Part shown: positions 34,455 to 46,097 of the stretch, piece after piece
How the letters are laid out: each line of letters begins with the position of its first letter
Numbering within the stretch: position 1 is the stretch's first letter
Origin: Hydractinia symbiolongicarpus
Lineage: Eukaryota; Cnidaria; Hydrozoa; Anthoathecata; Hydractiniidae
Length of the DNA: 64,000 nt
Assembly: GCF_029227915.1 (NCBI RefSeq)
Contig: NC_079879.1
Span: forward strand, 9,300,001-9,364,000
Direction of reading: 5' to 3'
Program-made: the position numbers and the translations under genes
Notes under the pieces: generated by a model
What the model was told of the DNA's origin: nothing
The model's input: only the letters and a program-made list of their open reading frames with translations
The model's database searches: none

Positions 34455-34675
34455 TGATATAAGATTGTTAACCATATATGTGTTGTTCAAAACACTCTGC
34501 TGCAATGCGATGATTAAGAAGTATATTTCGATATGTTTGAAGACGATACGCAACATAATTCGGTTATTTAAAAAGAATAAACAAAATGAATGCATAGGAC
34601 TGTTTTCTCTATGGAACGGAGACAATTTAATCGATACAGAAGTACACGTTAACTTCCTATCACAGATTCTTCTAA

Positions 34676-34747
34676 CGAAATGGCCAGGATTCGAACCTGG
34701 GTTATTGCGGCCACAACGCAATGTACTAACCATTATACGATCACGGC
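34676..34747 (-). tRNA. tRNA-His-like (GUG), form B, G73
   Basis: T66 to C and G73. Unit 8. Confidence 0.64.
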
Positions 34748-34971
34748 TGATGTGAGATTGTTATCTATATATGTCTTGTTCAAAACACTGTGCTGCAATG
34801 CGTTGATTAAGAAATGTATTACGTTATGTTTGAAGTCGATACACAACATAATTCGGTGTAATAGAGAAAACAAGCAAAATTAAAGCATCAGGAGCTGCTC
34901 ATCCAAGCGAACGGGGTCAATTTAATCGATACAGAAATATATGTTCACTTTCCTATCACTGATTCTTGTAA

Positions 34972-35043
34972 TGCCGTGACCAGGATTCGAACCTGGGTTA
35001 TGGCGGCCACAACGCAATGTACTAACCACTATACGATCACGTC
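34972..35043 (-). tRNA. tRNA-His: tRNA-His (GUG), form A variant
   Basis: Copy of 32632; starts eight-mer copy 2. Confidence 0.8.
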
Positions 35044-35264
35044 CGATATAAGATTGTTAACCAAATATGTCTTGTTCAAAACACTCTGCTGCAATGCGAT
35101 GATTAAGAAGTATATTTCGTTATGTTTGAAGTCGATACACAACATAATTCGGTTATTTAAAAAGAATAAACAAAATGAATGCATAGGCCTGTTTTCTCTA
35201 TCGAACGGAGACAATTTAATCGATACAGAAGTACACGTTAACTTCCTATCACAGATTCTGCTAA

Positions 35265-35336
35265 TGAAATGACCAGGATGCGAACCTGGGTTATTGCGGC
35301 CACAACGCAATGTACTAACCACTATACGATCACGGC
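35265..35336 (-). tRNA. tRNA-His-like (GUG), form B
   Basis: Copy of 32925. Confidence 0.62.
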
Positions 35337-35557
35337 TGATATAAGATTGTTAACCATATATGTCTTGTTCAAAACACTCTGCTGCAATGCGATGATTAAG
35401 AAGTATATTTCGTTATGTTTGAAGTCGATACACAACATAATTCAGTTATTTAAAAAGAAAAAACAAAATGAATGCATAGGAGGGTTTTCTCTATCGAACG
35501 AAGTCAATTTAATCGATACAGAAGTACACGTTAACTTGCTATCACAGATTCTTCTAA

Positions 35558-35629
35558 TGAAATGACCAGGATTCGAGCCTCGGTTATTGCGGCCACAACG
35601 CAATGTACTAACCACTATACGATCACGGC
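35558..35629 (-). tRNA. tRNA-His-like (GUG), form B
   Basis: T54 to C and C50 to G, with the normal GTG anticodon. Confidence 0.62.
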
Positions 35630-35851
35630 TGTTGTGAGATTGTTATCTATATATGTCTTGTTCAAAACACTGTGCTGCAGTGCGTTGATTATGAAATGTA
35701 TTATGTTTTGTTTGAAGTCGATGCACAACATAATTCGGTTAGATAAAGAAAATAAACAAAATAAATGCATAGGACTGTTTTCTCTAGCGAACGGAGACAA
35801 CTTAATTGATACAGAAGTACATGTTCACTATCCTATCACTGACTCTTGTAA

Positions 35852-35923
35852 TGCCGTGACCAGGATTCGAACCTGGGTTATTGCGGCCACAACGCAATGT
35901 ACTAACCACTATACGATCACGGC
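35852..35923 (-). tRNA. tRNA-His: tRNA-His (GUG), form A, consensus copy
   Basis: Copy of 33512. Confidence 0.95.
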
Positions 35924-36145
35924 TGATATAAGATTGTTAACCATATATGTCTTGTTCAAAACACTCTGCTGCAATGCTATGATTAAGAAGTATATTTTGT
36001 TATGTTTGAAGTCGATACACAACATAATTCGGTTATTTAAAAAGAAAAAACAAAATGAATGCATAGGACTGTTTTCTCTATCGAACGAAGTCAATTTAAT
36101 CGACACATAAATATATGTTCACTTTCCTATCACTGATTCTTGTAA

Positions 36146-36217
36146 TGCCGTGACCAGGATTCGAACCTGGGTTATGGCGGCCACAACGCAATGTACTAAC
36201 CACTATACGATCACGGC
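36146..36217 (-). tRNA. tRNA-His: tRNA-His (GUG), form A variant
   Basis: Copy of 33806. Confidence 0.85.
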
Positions 36218-36435
36218 TTATGTTAGATTGACTATACATGCCTTGTTCAAAACACTCTGCTGCAAGGCGATGATTAAGAAGTATATTAAGTTATGTTTGA
36301 AGCCGATACACAACATAATTCGGTGATATAAAGAAAACAACAAAATTAATTTATAGGACTGTTTTCTCTAGCGAACAGAGATATTTTAATCGATACAAAA
36401 ATATATGTTCACTTTCCTATCACTGATTCTTGTAT

Positions 36436-36507
36436 CGCCGTGACCAGGATTCGAACCTGGGTTATTGCGGCCACAACGCAATGTACTAACCACTATACGA
36501 TCACGGT
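36436..36507 (-). tRNA. tRNA-His: tRNA-His (GUG), form A with A1, G73
   Basis: Copy of 34096; units 7 and 8 are missing after it. Confidence 0.75.
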
Positions 36508-36722
36508 GATGTGAGATTGTTATCTGTATATGTCTTGTTCAAACCACTGAGCTGCAATGCGTTGATTAAGAAATGTATTACGTTAGTCGATACACAACAT
36601 AATCCGGTGTAATAGAGAAAACAAGCAAAATTAAAGCATCAGGAGCTGTTCATCCAGGCGAACGGGGTCAATTTAATCGATACAGAAATATATGTTCACT
36701 TTCCTATCACTGATTCTTGTAA

Positions 36723-36794
36723 TGCCGTGACCAGGATTCGAACCTGGGTTATGGCGGCCACAACGCAATGTACTAACCACTATACGATCACGTC
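36723..36794 (-). tRNA. tRNA-His: tRNA-His (GUG), form A variant
   Basis: Copy of 32632; starts eight-mer copy 3. Confidence 0.8.
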
Positions 36795-37015
36795 CGATAT
36801 AAGATTGTTAACCAAATATGTCTTGTTCAAAACACTCTGCTGCAATGCGATGATTAAGAAGTATATTTCGTTATGTTTGAAGTCGATACACAACATAATT
36901 CGGTTATTTAAAAAGAATAAACAAAATGAATGCATAGGCCTGTTTTCTCTATCGAACGGAGACAATTTAATCGATACAGAAGTACACGTTAACTTCCTAT
37001 CACAGATTCTGCTAA

Positions 37016-37087
37016 TGAAATGACCAGGATGCGAACCTGGGTTATTGCGGCCACAACGCAATGTACTAACCACTATACGATCACGGC
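37016..37087 (-). tRNA. tRNA-His-like (GUG), form B
   Basis: Copy of 32925. Confidence 0.62.
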
Positions 37088-37308
37088 TGATATAAGATTG
37101 TTAACCATATATGTCTTGTTCAAAACACTCTGCTGCAATGCGATGATTAAGAAGTATATTTCGTTATGTTTGAAGTCGATACACAACATAATTCAGTTAT
37201 TTAAAAAGAAAAAACAAAATGAATGCATAGGAGGGTTTTCTCTATCGAACGAAGTCAATTTAATCGATACAGAAGTACACGTTAACTTGCTATCACAGAT
37301 TCTTCTAA

Positions 37309-37380
37309 TGAAATGACCAGGATTCGAGCCTCGGTTATTGCGGCCACAACGCAATGTACTAACCACTATACGATCACGGC
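37309..37380 (-). tRNA. tRNA-His-like (GUG), form B
   Basis: Copy of 35558. Confidence 0.62.
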
Positions 37381-37602
37381 TGTTGTGAGATTGTTATCTA
37401 TATATGTCTTGTTCAAAACACTGTGCTGCAGTGCGTTGATTATGAAATGTATTATGTTTTGTTTGAAGTCGATGCACAACATAATTCGGTTAGATAAAGA
37501 AAATAAACAAAATAAATGCATAGGACTGTTTTCTCTAGCGAACGGAGACAACTTAATTGATACAGAAGTACATGTTCACTATCCTATCACTGACTCTTGT
37601 AA

Positions 37603-37674
37603 TGCCGTGACCAGGATTCGAACCTGGGTTATTGCGGCCACAACGCAATGTACTAACCACTATACGATCACGGC
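37603..37674 (-). tRNA. tRNA-His: tRNA-His (GUG), form A, consensus copy
   Basis: Copy of 33512. Confidence 0.95.
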
Positions 37675-37896
37675 TGATATAAGATTGTTAACCATATATG
37701 TCTTGTTCAAAACACTCTGCTGCAATGCTATGATTAAGAAGTATATTTTGTTATGTTTGAAGTCGATACACAACATAATTCGGTTATTTAAAAAGAAAAA
37801 ACAAAATGAATGCATAGGACTGTTTTCTCTATCGAACGAAGTCAATTTAATCGACACATAAATATATGTTCACTTTCCTATCACTGATTCTTGTAA

Positions 37897-37968
37897 TGCC
37901 GTGACCAGGATTCGAACCTGGGTTATGGCGGCCACAACGCAATGTACTAACCACTATACGATCACGGC
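37897..37968 (-). tRNA. tRNA-His: tRNA-His (GUG), form A variant
   Basis: Copy of 33806. Confidence 0.85.
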
Positions 37969-38186
37969 TTATGTTAGATTGACTATACATGCCTTGTTCA
38001 AAACACTCTGCTGCAAGGCGATGATTAAGAAGTATATTAAGTTATGTTTGAAGCCGATACACAACATAATTCGGTGATATAAAGAAAACAACAAAATTAA
38101 TTTATAGGACTGTTTTCTCTAGCGAACAGAGATATTTTAATCGATACAAAAATATATGTTCACTTTCCTATCACTGATTCTTGTAT

Positions 38187-38258
38187 CGCCGTGACCAGGA
38201 TTCGAACCTGGGTTATTGCGGCCACAACGCAATGTACTAACCACTATACGATCACGGT
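38187..38258 (-). tRNA. tRNA-His: tRNA-His (GUG), form A with A1, G73
   Basis: Copy of 34096. Confidence 0.75.
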
Positions 38259-38473
38259 GATGTGAGATTGTTATCTGTATATGTCTTGTTCAAACCACTG
38301 AGCTGCAATGCGTTGATTAAGAAATGTATTACGTTAGTCGATACACAACATAATCCGGTGTAATAGAGAAAACAAGCAAAATTAAAGCATCAGGAGCTGT
38401 TCATCCAGGCGAACGGGGTCAATTTAATCGATACAGAAATATATGTTCACTTTCCTATCACTGATTCTTGTAA

Positions 38474-38545
38474 TGCCGTGACCAGGATTCGAACCTGGGT
38501 TATTGCGGCCACAACGCAATGTACTAACCACTATACGATCACGGC
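38474..38545 (-). tRNA. tRNA-His: tRNA-His (GUG), form A, consensus copy
   Basis: Copy of 34383. Confidence 0.95.
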
Positions 38546-38766
38546 TGATATAAGATTGTTAACCATATATGTGTTGTTCAAAACACTCTGCTGCAATGCG
38601 ATGATTAAGAAGTATATTTCGATATGTTTGAAGACGATACGCAACATAATTCGGTTATTTAAAAAGAATAAACAAAATGAATGCATAGGACTGTTTTCTC
38701 TATGGAACGGAGACAATTTAATCGATACAGAAGTACACGTTAACTTCCTATCACAGATTCTTCTAA

Positions 38767-38838
38767 CGAAATGGCCAGGATTCGAACCTGGGTTATTGCG
38801 GCCACAACGCAATGTACTAACCATTATACGATCACGGC
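38767..38838 (-). tRNA. tRNA-His-like (GUG), form B, G73
   Basis: Copy of 34676. Confidence 0.64.
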
Positions 38839-39062
38839 TGATGTGAGATTGTTATCTATATATGTCTTGTTCAAAACACTGTGCTGCAATGCGTTGATTA
38901 AGAAATGTATTACGTTATGTTTGAAGTCGATACACAACATAATTCGGTGTAATAGAGAAAACAAGCAAAATTAAAGCATCAGGAGCTGCTCATCCAAGCG
39001 AACGGGGTCAATTTAATCGATACAGAAATATATGTTCACTTTCCTATCACTGATTCTTGTAA

Positions 39063-39134
39063 TGCCGTGACCAGGATTCGAACCTGGGTTATGGCGGCCA
39101 CAACGCAATGTACTAACCACTATACGATCACGTC
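39063..39134 (-). tRNA. tRNA-His: tRNA-His (GUG), form A variant
   Basis: Copy of 32632; starts eight-mer copy 4. Confidence 0.8.
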
Positions 39135-39355
39135 CGATATAAGATTGTTAACCAAATATGTCTTGTTCAAAACACTCTGCTGCAATGCGATGATTAAGAA
39201 GTATATTTCGTTATGTTTGAAGTCGATACACAACATAATTCGGTTATTTAAAAAGAATAAACAAAATGAATGCATAGGCCTGTTTTCTCTATCGAACGGA
39301 GACAATTTAATCGATACAGAAGTACACGTTAACTTCCTATCACAGATTCTGCTAA

Positions 39356-39427
39356 TGAAATGACCAGGATGCGAACCTGGGTTATTGCGGCCACAACGCA
39401 ATGTACTAACCACTATACGATCACGGC
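39356..39427 (-). tRNA. tRNA-His-like (GUG), form B
   Basis: Copy of 32925. Confidence 0.62.
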
Positions 39428-39648
39428 TGATATAAGATTGTTAACCATATATGTCTTGTTCAAAACACTCTGCTGCAATGCGATGATTAAGAAGTATATT
39501 TCGTTATGTTTGAAGTCGATACACAACATAATTCAGTTATTTAAAAAGAAAAAACAAAATGAATGCATAGGAGGGTTTTCTCTATCGAACGAAGTCAATT
39601 TAATCGATACAGAAGTACACGTTAACTTGCTATCACAGATTCTTCTAA

Positions 39649-39720
39649 TGAAATGACCAGGATTCGAGCCTCGGTTATTGCGGCCACAACGCAATGTACT
39701 AACCACTATACGATCACGGC
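39649..39720 (-). tRNA. tRNA-His-like (GUG), form B
   Basis: Copy of 35558. Confidence 0.62.
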
Positions 39721-39942
39721 TGTTGTGAGATTGTTATCTATATATGTCTTGTTCAAAACACTGTGCTGCAGTGCGTTGATTATGAAATGTATTATGTTTT
39801 GTTTGAAGTCGATGCACAACATAATTCGGTTAGATAAAGAAAATAAACAAAATAAATGCATAGGACTGTTTTCTCTAGCGAACGGAGACAACTTAATTGA
39901 CACAGAAGTACATGTTCACTATCCTATCACTGACTCTTGTAA

Positions 39943-40014
39943 TGCCGTGACCAGGATTCGAACCTGGGTTATTGCGGCCACAACGCAATGTACTAACCAC
40001 TATACGATCACGGC
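39943..40014 (-). tRNA. tRNA-His: tRNA-His (GUG), form A, consensus copy
   Basis: Copy of 33512. Confidence 0.95.
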
Positions 40015-40236
40015 TGATATAAGATTGTTAACCATATATGTCTTGTTCAAAACACTCTGCTGCAATGCTATGATTAAGAAGTATATTTTGTTATGTTTGA
40101 AGTCGATACACAACATAATTCGGTTATTTAAAAAGAAAAAACAAAATGAATGCATAGGACTGTTTTCTCTATCGAACGAAGTCAATTTAATCGACACATA
40201 AATATATGTTCACTTTCCTATCACTGATTCTTGTAA

Positions 40237-40308
40237 TGCCGTGACCAGGATTCGAACCTGGGTTATGGCGGCCACAACGCAATGTACTAACCACTATACG
40301 ATCACGGC
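40237..40308 (-). tRNA. tRNA-His: tRNA-His (GUG), form A variant
   Basis: Copy of 33806. Confidence 0.85.
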
Positions 40309-40526
40309 TTATGTTAGATTGACTATACATGCCTTGTTCAAAACACTCTGCTGCAAGGCGATGATTAAGAAGTATATTAAGTTATGTTTGAAGCCGATAC
40401 ACAACATAATTCGGTGATATAAAGAAAACAACAAAATTAATTTATAGGACTGTTTTCTCTAGCGAACAGAGATATTTTAATCGATACAAAAATATATGTT
40501 CACTTTCCTATCACTGATTCTTGTAT

Positions 40527-40598
40527 CGCCGTGACCAGGATTCGAACCTGGGTTATTGCGGCCACAACGCAATGTACTAACCACTATACGATCACGGT
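40527..40598 (-). tRNA. tRNA-His: tRNA-His (GUG), form A with A1, G73
   Basis: Copy of 34096. Confidence 0.75.
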
Positions 40599-40813
40599 GA
40601 TGTGAGATTGTTATCTGTATATGTCTTGTTCAAACCACTGAGCTGCAATGCGTTGATTAAGAAATGTATTACGTTAGTCGATACACAACATAATCCGGTG
40701 TAATAGAGAAAACAAGCAAAATTAAAGCATCAGGAGCTGTTCATCCAGGCGAACGGGGTCAATTTAATCGATACAGAAATATATGTTCACTTTCCTATCA
40801 CTGATTCTTGTAA

Positions 40814-40885
40814 TGCCGTGACCAGGATTCGAACCTGGGTTATTGCGGCCACAACGCAATGTACTAACCACTATACGATCACGGC
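40814..40885 (-). tRNA. tRNA-His: tRNA-His (GUG), form A, consensus copy
   Basis: Copy of 34383. Confidence 0.95.
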
Positions 40886-41106
40886 TGATATAAGATTGTT
40901 AACCATATATGTGTTGTTCAAAACACTCTGCTGCAATGCGATGATTAAGAAGTATATTTCGATATGTTTGAAGACGATACGCAACATAATTCGGTTATTT
41001 AAAAAGAATAAACAAAATGAATGCATAGGACTGTTTTCTCTATGGAACGGAGACAATTTAATCGATACAGAAGTACACGTTAACTTCCTATCACAGATTC
41101 TTCTAA

Positions 41107-41178
41107 CGAAATGGCCAGGACTCGAACCTGGGTTATTGCGGCCACAACGCAATGTACTAACCACTATACGATCACGGT
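41107..41178 (-). tRNA. tRNA-His-like (GUG), form B with A1, G73
   Basis: 3' end as unit 8, then A59 to G and A1 from another monomer: the right breakpoint of the eight-mer repeat. Confidence 0.6.
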
Positions 41179-41401
41179 GATGTGAGATTGTTATCTGTAT
41201 ATGTCTTGTACAAACCACTGAGCTGCAATGCGTTGATTAAGAAATGTATTACGTTATGTTTGAAGTCCTTACACAACATAATTCGGTATAATAGAGAAAA
41301 CAAGCAAAATTAAAGCATCAGGAGCTGTTCATCCAAGCGAACGGGGTCAATTTAATCGATACAGAAATATATGTTCACTTTCCTATCACTGATTCTTGTA
41401 A

Positions 41402-41473
41402 TGCCGTGACCAGGATTCGAACCTGGGTTATTGCGGGCACAAGGCAATGTACTAACCACTATACGATCACGGC
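41402..41473 (-). tRNA. tRNA-His: tRNA-His (GUG), form A variant
   Basis: G37 to C next to the anticodon and G31 to C (C31.C39). Confidence 0.72.
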
Positions 41474-41694
41474 TGATATAAAATTGTTAACCATATATGT
41501 GTTGTTCAAAACACTCTGCTGCAATGCGATGATTAAGAAGTATATTTCGATATGTTTGAAGTCGATACGCAACATAATTCGGTTATTTAAAAAGAATAAA
41601 CAAAATGAATGCATAGGACTGTTTTCTCTATGGAACGGAGACAATTTAATCGATACAGAAGTACACGTTAACTTCCTGTCACAGATTCTTCTAA

Positions 41695-41766
41695 TGAAAT
41701 GACCAGGACTCGAACCTGGGTTATTGCGGCCACAACGCAACATACTAACCACTATACGATCACGGC
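41695..41766 (-). tRNA. tRNA-His-like (GUG), form B
   Basis: A26 to G, C25 to T. Confidence 0.65.
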
Positions 41767-41987
41767 TGATATAAGATTGTTAACCATATATGTGTTGTTC
41801 AAAACACTCTGCTGCAATGCGATGATTAAGAAGTATATTTCGATATGTTTGAAGACGATACGCAACATAATTCGGTTATTTAAAAAGAATAAACAAAATG
41901 AATGCATAGGACTGTTTTCTCTATGGAACGGAGACAATTTAATCGATACAGAAGTACACGTTAACTTCCTATCACAGATTCTTCTAA

Positions 41988-42059
41988 TGAAATGGCCAGG
42001 ACTCGAACCTGGGTTATTGCGGCCACAACGCAACATACTCACCACTATACGATCACGGC
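41988..42059 (-). tRNA. tRNA-His-like (GUG), form B
   Basis: T66 to C, A26 to G, C25 to T, and one D-arm change. Confidence 0.6.
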
Positions 42060-42281
42060 TCATATGAGATTGTTAACCATATATGTCTTGTTCAAAACAC
42101 TCTGCTGCAATGCGATGATTAAGAAGTATATTTCGTTATGTTTGAAGTCGATACACAACATAATTCGGTTATTTAAAAAGAATAAACAAAATGAATTCAT
42201 AGGACTGTTTTGTCTAGCGAACAGAGACATTTTAATCGATACAGAAATATATGTTCACTTTGCTATCACAGATTCTTCCAA

Positions 42282-42353
42282 TGAAATGACCAGGATTCGA
42301 ACCTGGGTTTTTGCGGCCACAACGCAATGTACTAACCATTATACGATCACGGC
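42282..42353 (-). tRNA. tRNA-His-like (GUG), form B
   Basis: Variable-loop change (gggttttt). Confidence 0.66.
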
Positions 42354-42575
42354 TGATATAAGATTGTTAACCATATATGTCTTGTTCAAAACACTCTGCT
42401 GCAATGCGATGATTAAGAAATGTATTACGTTATGTTTGATGTCGATACACAACATAATTCGGTTATTTAAAAAGAATAAACAAAATGAATTCACAGGACT
42501 GTTTTGTCTAGCGAACAGAGACATTTTAATCGATACAGAAATATATGTTCACTTTGCTATCACAGATTCTTCCAA

Positions 42576-42647
42576 TGAATAGACCAGGATTCGAACCTGG
42601 GTTATTGCAGCCACAACGCAATGTACTAACCACTATACGATCACAGC
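42576..42647 (-). tRNA. tRNA-His-like (GUG), form B variant
   Basis: 3' strand TCTATTCA; C39 to T and C3 to T. Acceptor stem essentially gone. Confidence 0.55.
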
Positions 42648-42869
42648 TGATATAAAATTGTTAACCATATATGTGTTGTTCAAAACACTCTGCTGCAATG
42701 CGATGATTAAGAAGTATATTTCGATATGTTTGAAGTCGATACGCAACATAATTCGGTTATTTAAAAAGAATAAACAAAATGAATTCATAGGACTGTTTTG
42801 TCTAGCGAACAGAGACATTTTAATCGATACAGAAATATATGTTCACTTTACTATCACTGACACTTGTAA

Positions 42870-42941
42870 TGCCTTGACCAGGATTCGAACCTGGGTTATT
42901 GCGGCCACAACGCAATGTACTAACCACTATACGATCACGGC
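42870..42941 (-). tRNA. tRNA-His: tRNA-His (GUG), form A variant
   Basis: C69 to A only (G4.A69). Confidence 0.83.
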
Positions 42942-43163
42942 TGATATAAAATTGTTAACCATATATGTGTTGTTCGAAACACTCTGCTGCAATGCGATGA
43001 TTAAGAAGTATATTTCGTTATGTTTGAAGTCGATACACAACATAATTCGGTTATTTAAAAAGAATAAACAAAATGAATTCATAGGACTGTTTTGTCTAGC
43101 GAACAGAGACATTTTAATCGATACAGAAATATATGTTCACTTTGCTATCACAGATTCTTCCAA

Positions 43164-43235
43164 TGAAATGACCAGGATTCGAACCTGGGTTATTGCGGCC
43201 ACAACGCAATGTACTAACCATTATACGATCACGGC
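43164..43235 (-). tRNA. tRNA-His-like (GUG), form B
   Basis: One D-loop change (ccattat). Confidence 0.68.
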
Positions 43236-43457
43236 TGATATAAGATTGTTAACCATATATGTCTTGTTCAAAACACTCTGCTGCAATGCGATGATTAAGA
43301 AATGTATTACGTTATGTTTGATGTCGATACACAACATAATTCGGTTATTTAAAAAGAATAAACAAAATGAATTCACAGGACTGTTTTGTCTTGCGAACAG
43401 AGACATTTTAATCGATACAGAAATATATGTTCACTTTGCTATCACAGATTCTTCCAA

Positions 43458-43529
43458 TGAATAGACCAGGATTCGAACCTGGGTTATTGCGGCCACAACG
43501 CAATGTACTAACCACTATACGATCACGGC
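43458..43529 (-). tRNA. tRNA-His-like (GUG), form B variant
   Basis: 3' strand TCTATTCA; body otherwise consensus. Confidence 0.58.
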
Positions 43530-43751
43530 TGATATAAAATTGTTAACCATATATGTGTTGTTCAAAACACTCTGCTGCAATGCGATGATTAAGAAGTATA
43601 TTTCGATATGTTTGAAGTCGATACGCAACATAATTCGGTTATTTAAAAAGAATAAACAAAATGAATTCATAGGACTGTTTTGTCTAGCGAACAGAGACAT
43701 TTTAATCGATACAGAAATATATGTTCACTTTGCTATCACTGACACTTGTAA

Positions 43752-43823
43752 TGCCTTGACCAGGATTCGAACCTGGGTTATTGCGGCCACAACGCAATGT
43801 ACTAACCACTATACGATCACGGC
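43752..43823 (-). tRNA. tRNA-His: tRNA-His (GUG), form A variant
   Basis: C69 to A only. Confidence 0.83.
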
Positions 43824-44044
43824 TGATATAAAATTGTTAACCATATATGTGTTGTTCGAAACACTCTGCTGCAATGCGATGATTAAGAAGTATATTTTGA
43901 TATGTTTGAAGTCGATACGCAACATAATTCGGTTATTTAAAAAGAATAAAAAAAATGAATGCATAGGACTGTTTTCTCTATGGAACGGAGACAATTTAAT
44001 CGATACAGAAGTACACGTTAACTTCCTGTCACAGATTCTTCTAA

Positions 44045-44116
44045 TGAAATGACCAGGATTCGAACCTGGGTTATTGCGGCCACAACGCAATGTACTAACC
44101 ACTATACGATCACGGC
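44045..44116 (-). tRNA. tRNA-His-like (GUG), form B
   Basis: Only the form B changes. Confidence 0.7.
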
Positions 44117-44337
44117 TGATATAAAATTGTTAACCATATATGTGTTGTTCAAAACACTCTGCTGCAATGCGATGATTAAGAAGTATATTTCGATATGTTT
44201 GAAGTCGATACGCAACATAATTCGGTTATTTAAAAAGAATAAACAAAATGAATGCATAGGACTGTTTTCTCTATGGAACGGAGACAATTTAATCGATACA
44301 GAAGTACACGTTAACTTCCTGTCACAGATTCTTCTAA

Positions 44338-44409
44338 TGAAATGACCAGGACTCGAACCTGGTTTATTGCGGCCACAACGCAACATACTAACCACTATAC
44401 GATCACGGC
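44338..44409 (-). tRNA. tRNA-His-like (GUG), form B
   Basis: A59 to G, C48 to A, A26 to G, C25 to T. Confidence 0.62.
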
Positions 44410-44633
44410 TGATGTGAGATTGTTATCTATATATGTCTTGTTCAAAACGCTGTGCTGCAATGCGTTGATTAAGAAATGTATTACGTTATGTTTGAAGTCG
44501 ATACACAACATAATTCGGTGTAATAGAGAAAACAAGCAAAATTAAAGCATCAGGAGCTGCTCATCCAAGCGAACGGGGTCAATTTAATCGATACAGAAAT
44601 ATATGTTCACTTTCCTATCACTGATTCTTGTAA

Positions 44634-44705
44634 TGCCGTGACCAGGATTCGAACCTGGGTTATGGCGGCCACAACGCAATGTACTAACCACTATACGATC
44701 ACGGT
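44634..44705 (-). tRNA. tRNA-His: tRNA-His (GUG), form A with A1
   Basis: A42 to C added. Confidence 0.77.
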
Positions 44706-44923
44706 TTATGTTAGATTGACTATACATGCCTTGTTCAAAACACTCTGCTGCAAGGCGATGATTAAGAAGTATATTGCGTTATGTTTGAAGCCGATACACA
44801 ACATAATTTGGTGATATAAAGAAAATAACAAAATTAATTCATAGGACTCTTTTCTCTAGCGAACGGAGATATTTTAATCGATACAGAAATATATGTTCAC
44901 TTTCCTATCACTGATTCTTGTAA

Positions 44924-44995
44924 TGCCGTGACCAGGATTCGAACCTGGGTTATTGCAGCCACAACGCAAGGTACTAACCACTATACGATCACGGC
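44924..44995 (-). tRNA. tRNA-His: tRNA-His (GUG), form A variant
   Basis: C39 to T and A26 to C. Confidence 0.83.
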
Positions 44996-45217
44996 TCATA
45001 TGAGATTGTTAACCATATATGTCTTGTTCAAAACACTCTGCTGCAATGCGATGATTAAGAAGTAAATTTCGTTATGTTTGAAGTCGATACACAACATAAT
45101 TCGGTTATATAAAGAAAATAAACAAAATAAATGCATATGACTGTTTTCTCTAGCGAACGGAGACAATTTAATTGATACAGAAGTACGTGTTCACTATCCT
45201 ATCACTGACTCTTGTAA

Positions 45218-45289
45218 TGCCGTGACCAGGATTCGAACCTGGGTTATTGCGGCCAAAACGCAATGTACTAACCACTATACGATCACGGC
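45218..45289 (-). tRNA. tRNA-His body with anticodon TTG, form A
   Basis: G34 to T is the only change; the anticodon becomes UUG (Gln CAA) with a sound acceptor stem. The same base creates T32-T35, a TTTT that could stop Pol III inside the gene. Confidence 0.75.
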
Positions 45290-45511
45290 TATGTGAGATT
45301 GTTATCCATATATGTCTTGTAAAAACACTGTGCTGCAATGCGTTGATTAAGAAATGTATTACGTTATGTTTGAAGTCGATACACAACATAATTTGGTGTA
45401 ATAGAGAAAGCAAGCAAAATTAAAGCATCAGAAGCTGTTCATCCAAGCGAACGGGGTCAATTTAATCGATACAGAAATATATGTTCACTTTCCTATCACT
45501 GATTCTTGTAA

Positions 45512-45583
45512 TGCCGTGACCAGGATTCGAACCTGGCTTATTGCGGCCACAACGCAATGTACTAACCACTATACGATCACGTC
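45512..45583 (-). tRNA. tRNA-His: tRNA-His (GUG), form A variant
   Basis: C48 to G and C2 to A. Confidence 0.8.
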
Positions 45584-45804
45584 CGATATCAGAATGTTAA
45601 CCAAATATGTCTTGTTCAAAACACTCTGCTGCAATGCGATGATTAAGAAGTATATTTCGTTATGTTTGAAGTCGATACACAACATAATTCGGTTATTTAA
45701 AAAGAATAAACAAAATGAATGCATAGGCCTGTTTTCTCTATCGAACGAAGACAATTTAATCGATACAGAAGTACACGTTAACTTCCTATCACAGATTCTG
45801 CTAA

Positions 45805-45876
45805 TGAAATGACCAGGATGCGAACCTGGGTTATTGCGGCCACAACGCAATGTACTAACCACTATACGATCACGGC
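45805..45876 (-). tRNA. tRNA-His-like (GUG), form B
   Basis: A58 to C. Confidence 0.62.
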
Positions 45877-46097
45877 TGATATAAGATTGTTAACCATATA
45901 TGTGTTGTTCAAAACACTCTGCTGCAATGCGATGATTAAGAAGTATATTTTGTTATGTTTGAAGTCGCTACACAACATTATTCGGTGATATAAAGAGAAT
46001 AACAAAATGAATTCATAGGACTGTTTTCTCTAGCGAACGGAGATATTTTAATCGATACAGAAATATCTGTTCACTTTCCTATCCCTGATTCTTGTAA

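Larger units (their letters stand above)
32360..41120. repeat. Eight-monomer higher-order repeat, 2340 bp, four copies
   Basis: Order of tRNA units: A(C2 to A), B(A58 to C), B(C50 to G), A consensus, A(A42 to C), A(G73, A1), A consensus, B(G73). Copies have their first tRNA at 32632, 34972, 36723 and 39063. Copy 2 lacks the last two monomers and so is 1751 bp. Copies are almost identical. I noticed G/A at the anticodon of 33218 and one T/C at 39901. Breakpoints appear to fall in the tRNAs at 32336 and 41107. Such identity implies very recent amplification or strong homogenisation, or an assembly effect. Confidence 0.9.
42282..44045. repeat. 882-bp higher-order repeat, two copies
   Basis: Form B, B-variant (3' strand TCTAUUCA-like, given as TCTATTCA) and form A (C69 to A) recur at 42282/42576/42870 and 43164/43458/43752, shift 882 bp. 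These units share a spacer with tgtctagcgaacagagac and keep one open frame through three monomers. Confidence 0.85.

Noticed and set aside
42658-43464. Long open reading frames (up to 268 codons) on the plus strand
   Set aside because: Each 98-residue period is the translated complement of a tRNA-His plus spacer, start codons are arbitrary, and there are no recognisable domains. Frame persistence follows from the 294-bp period.
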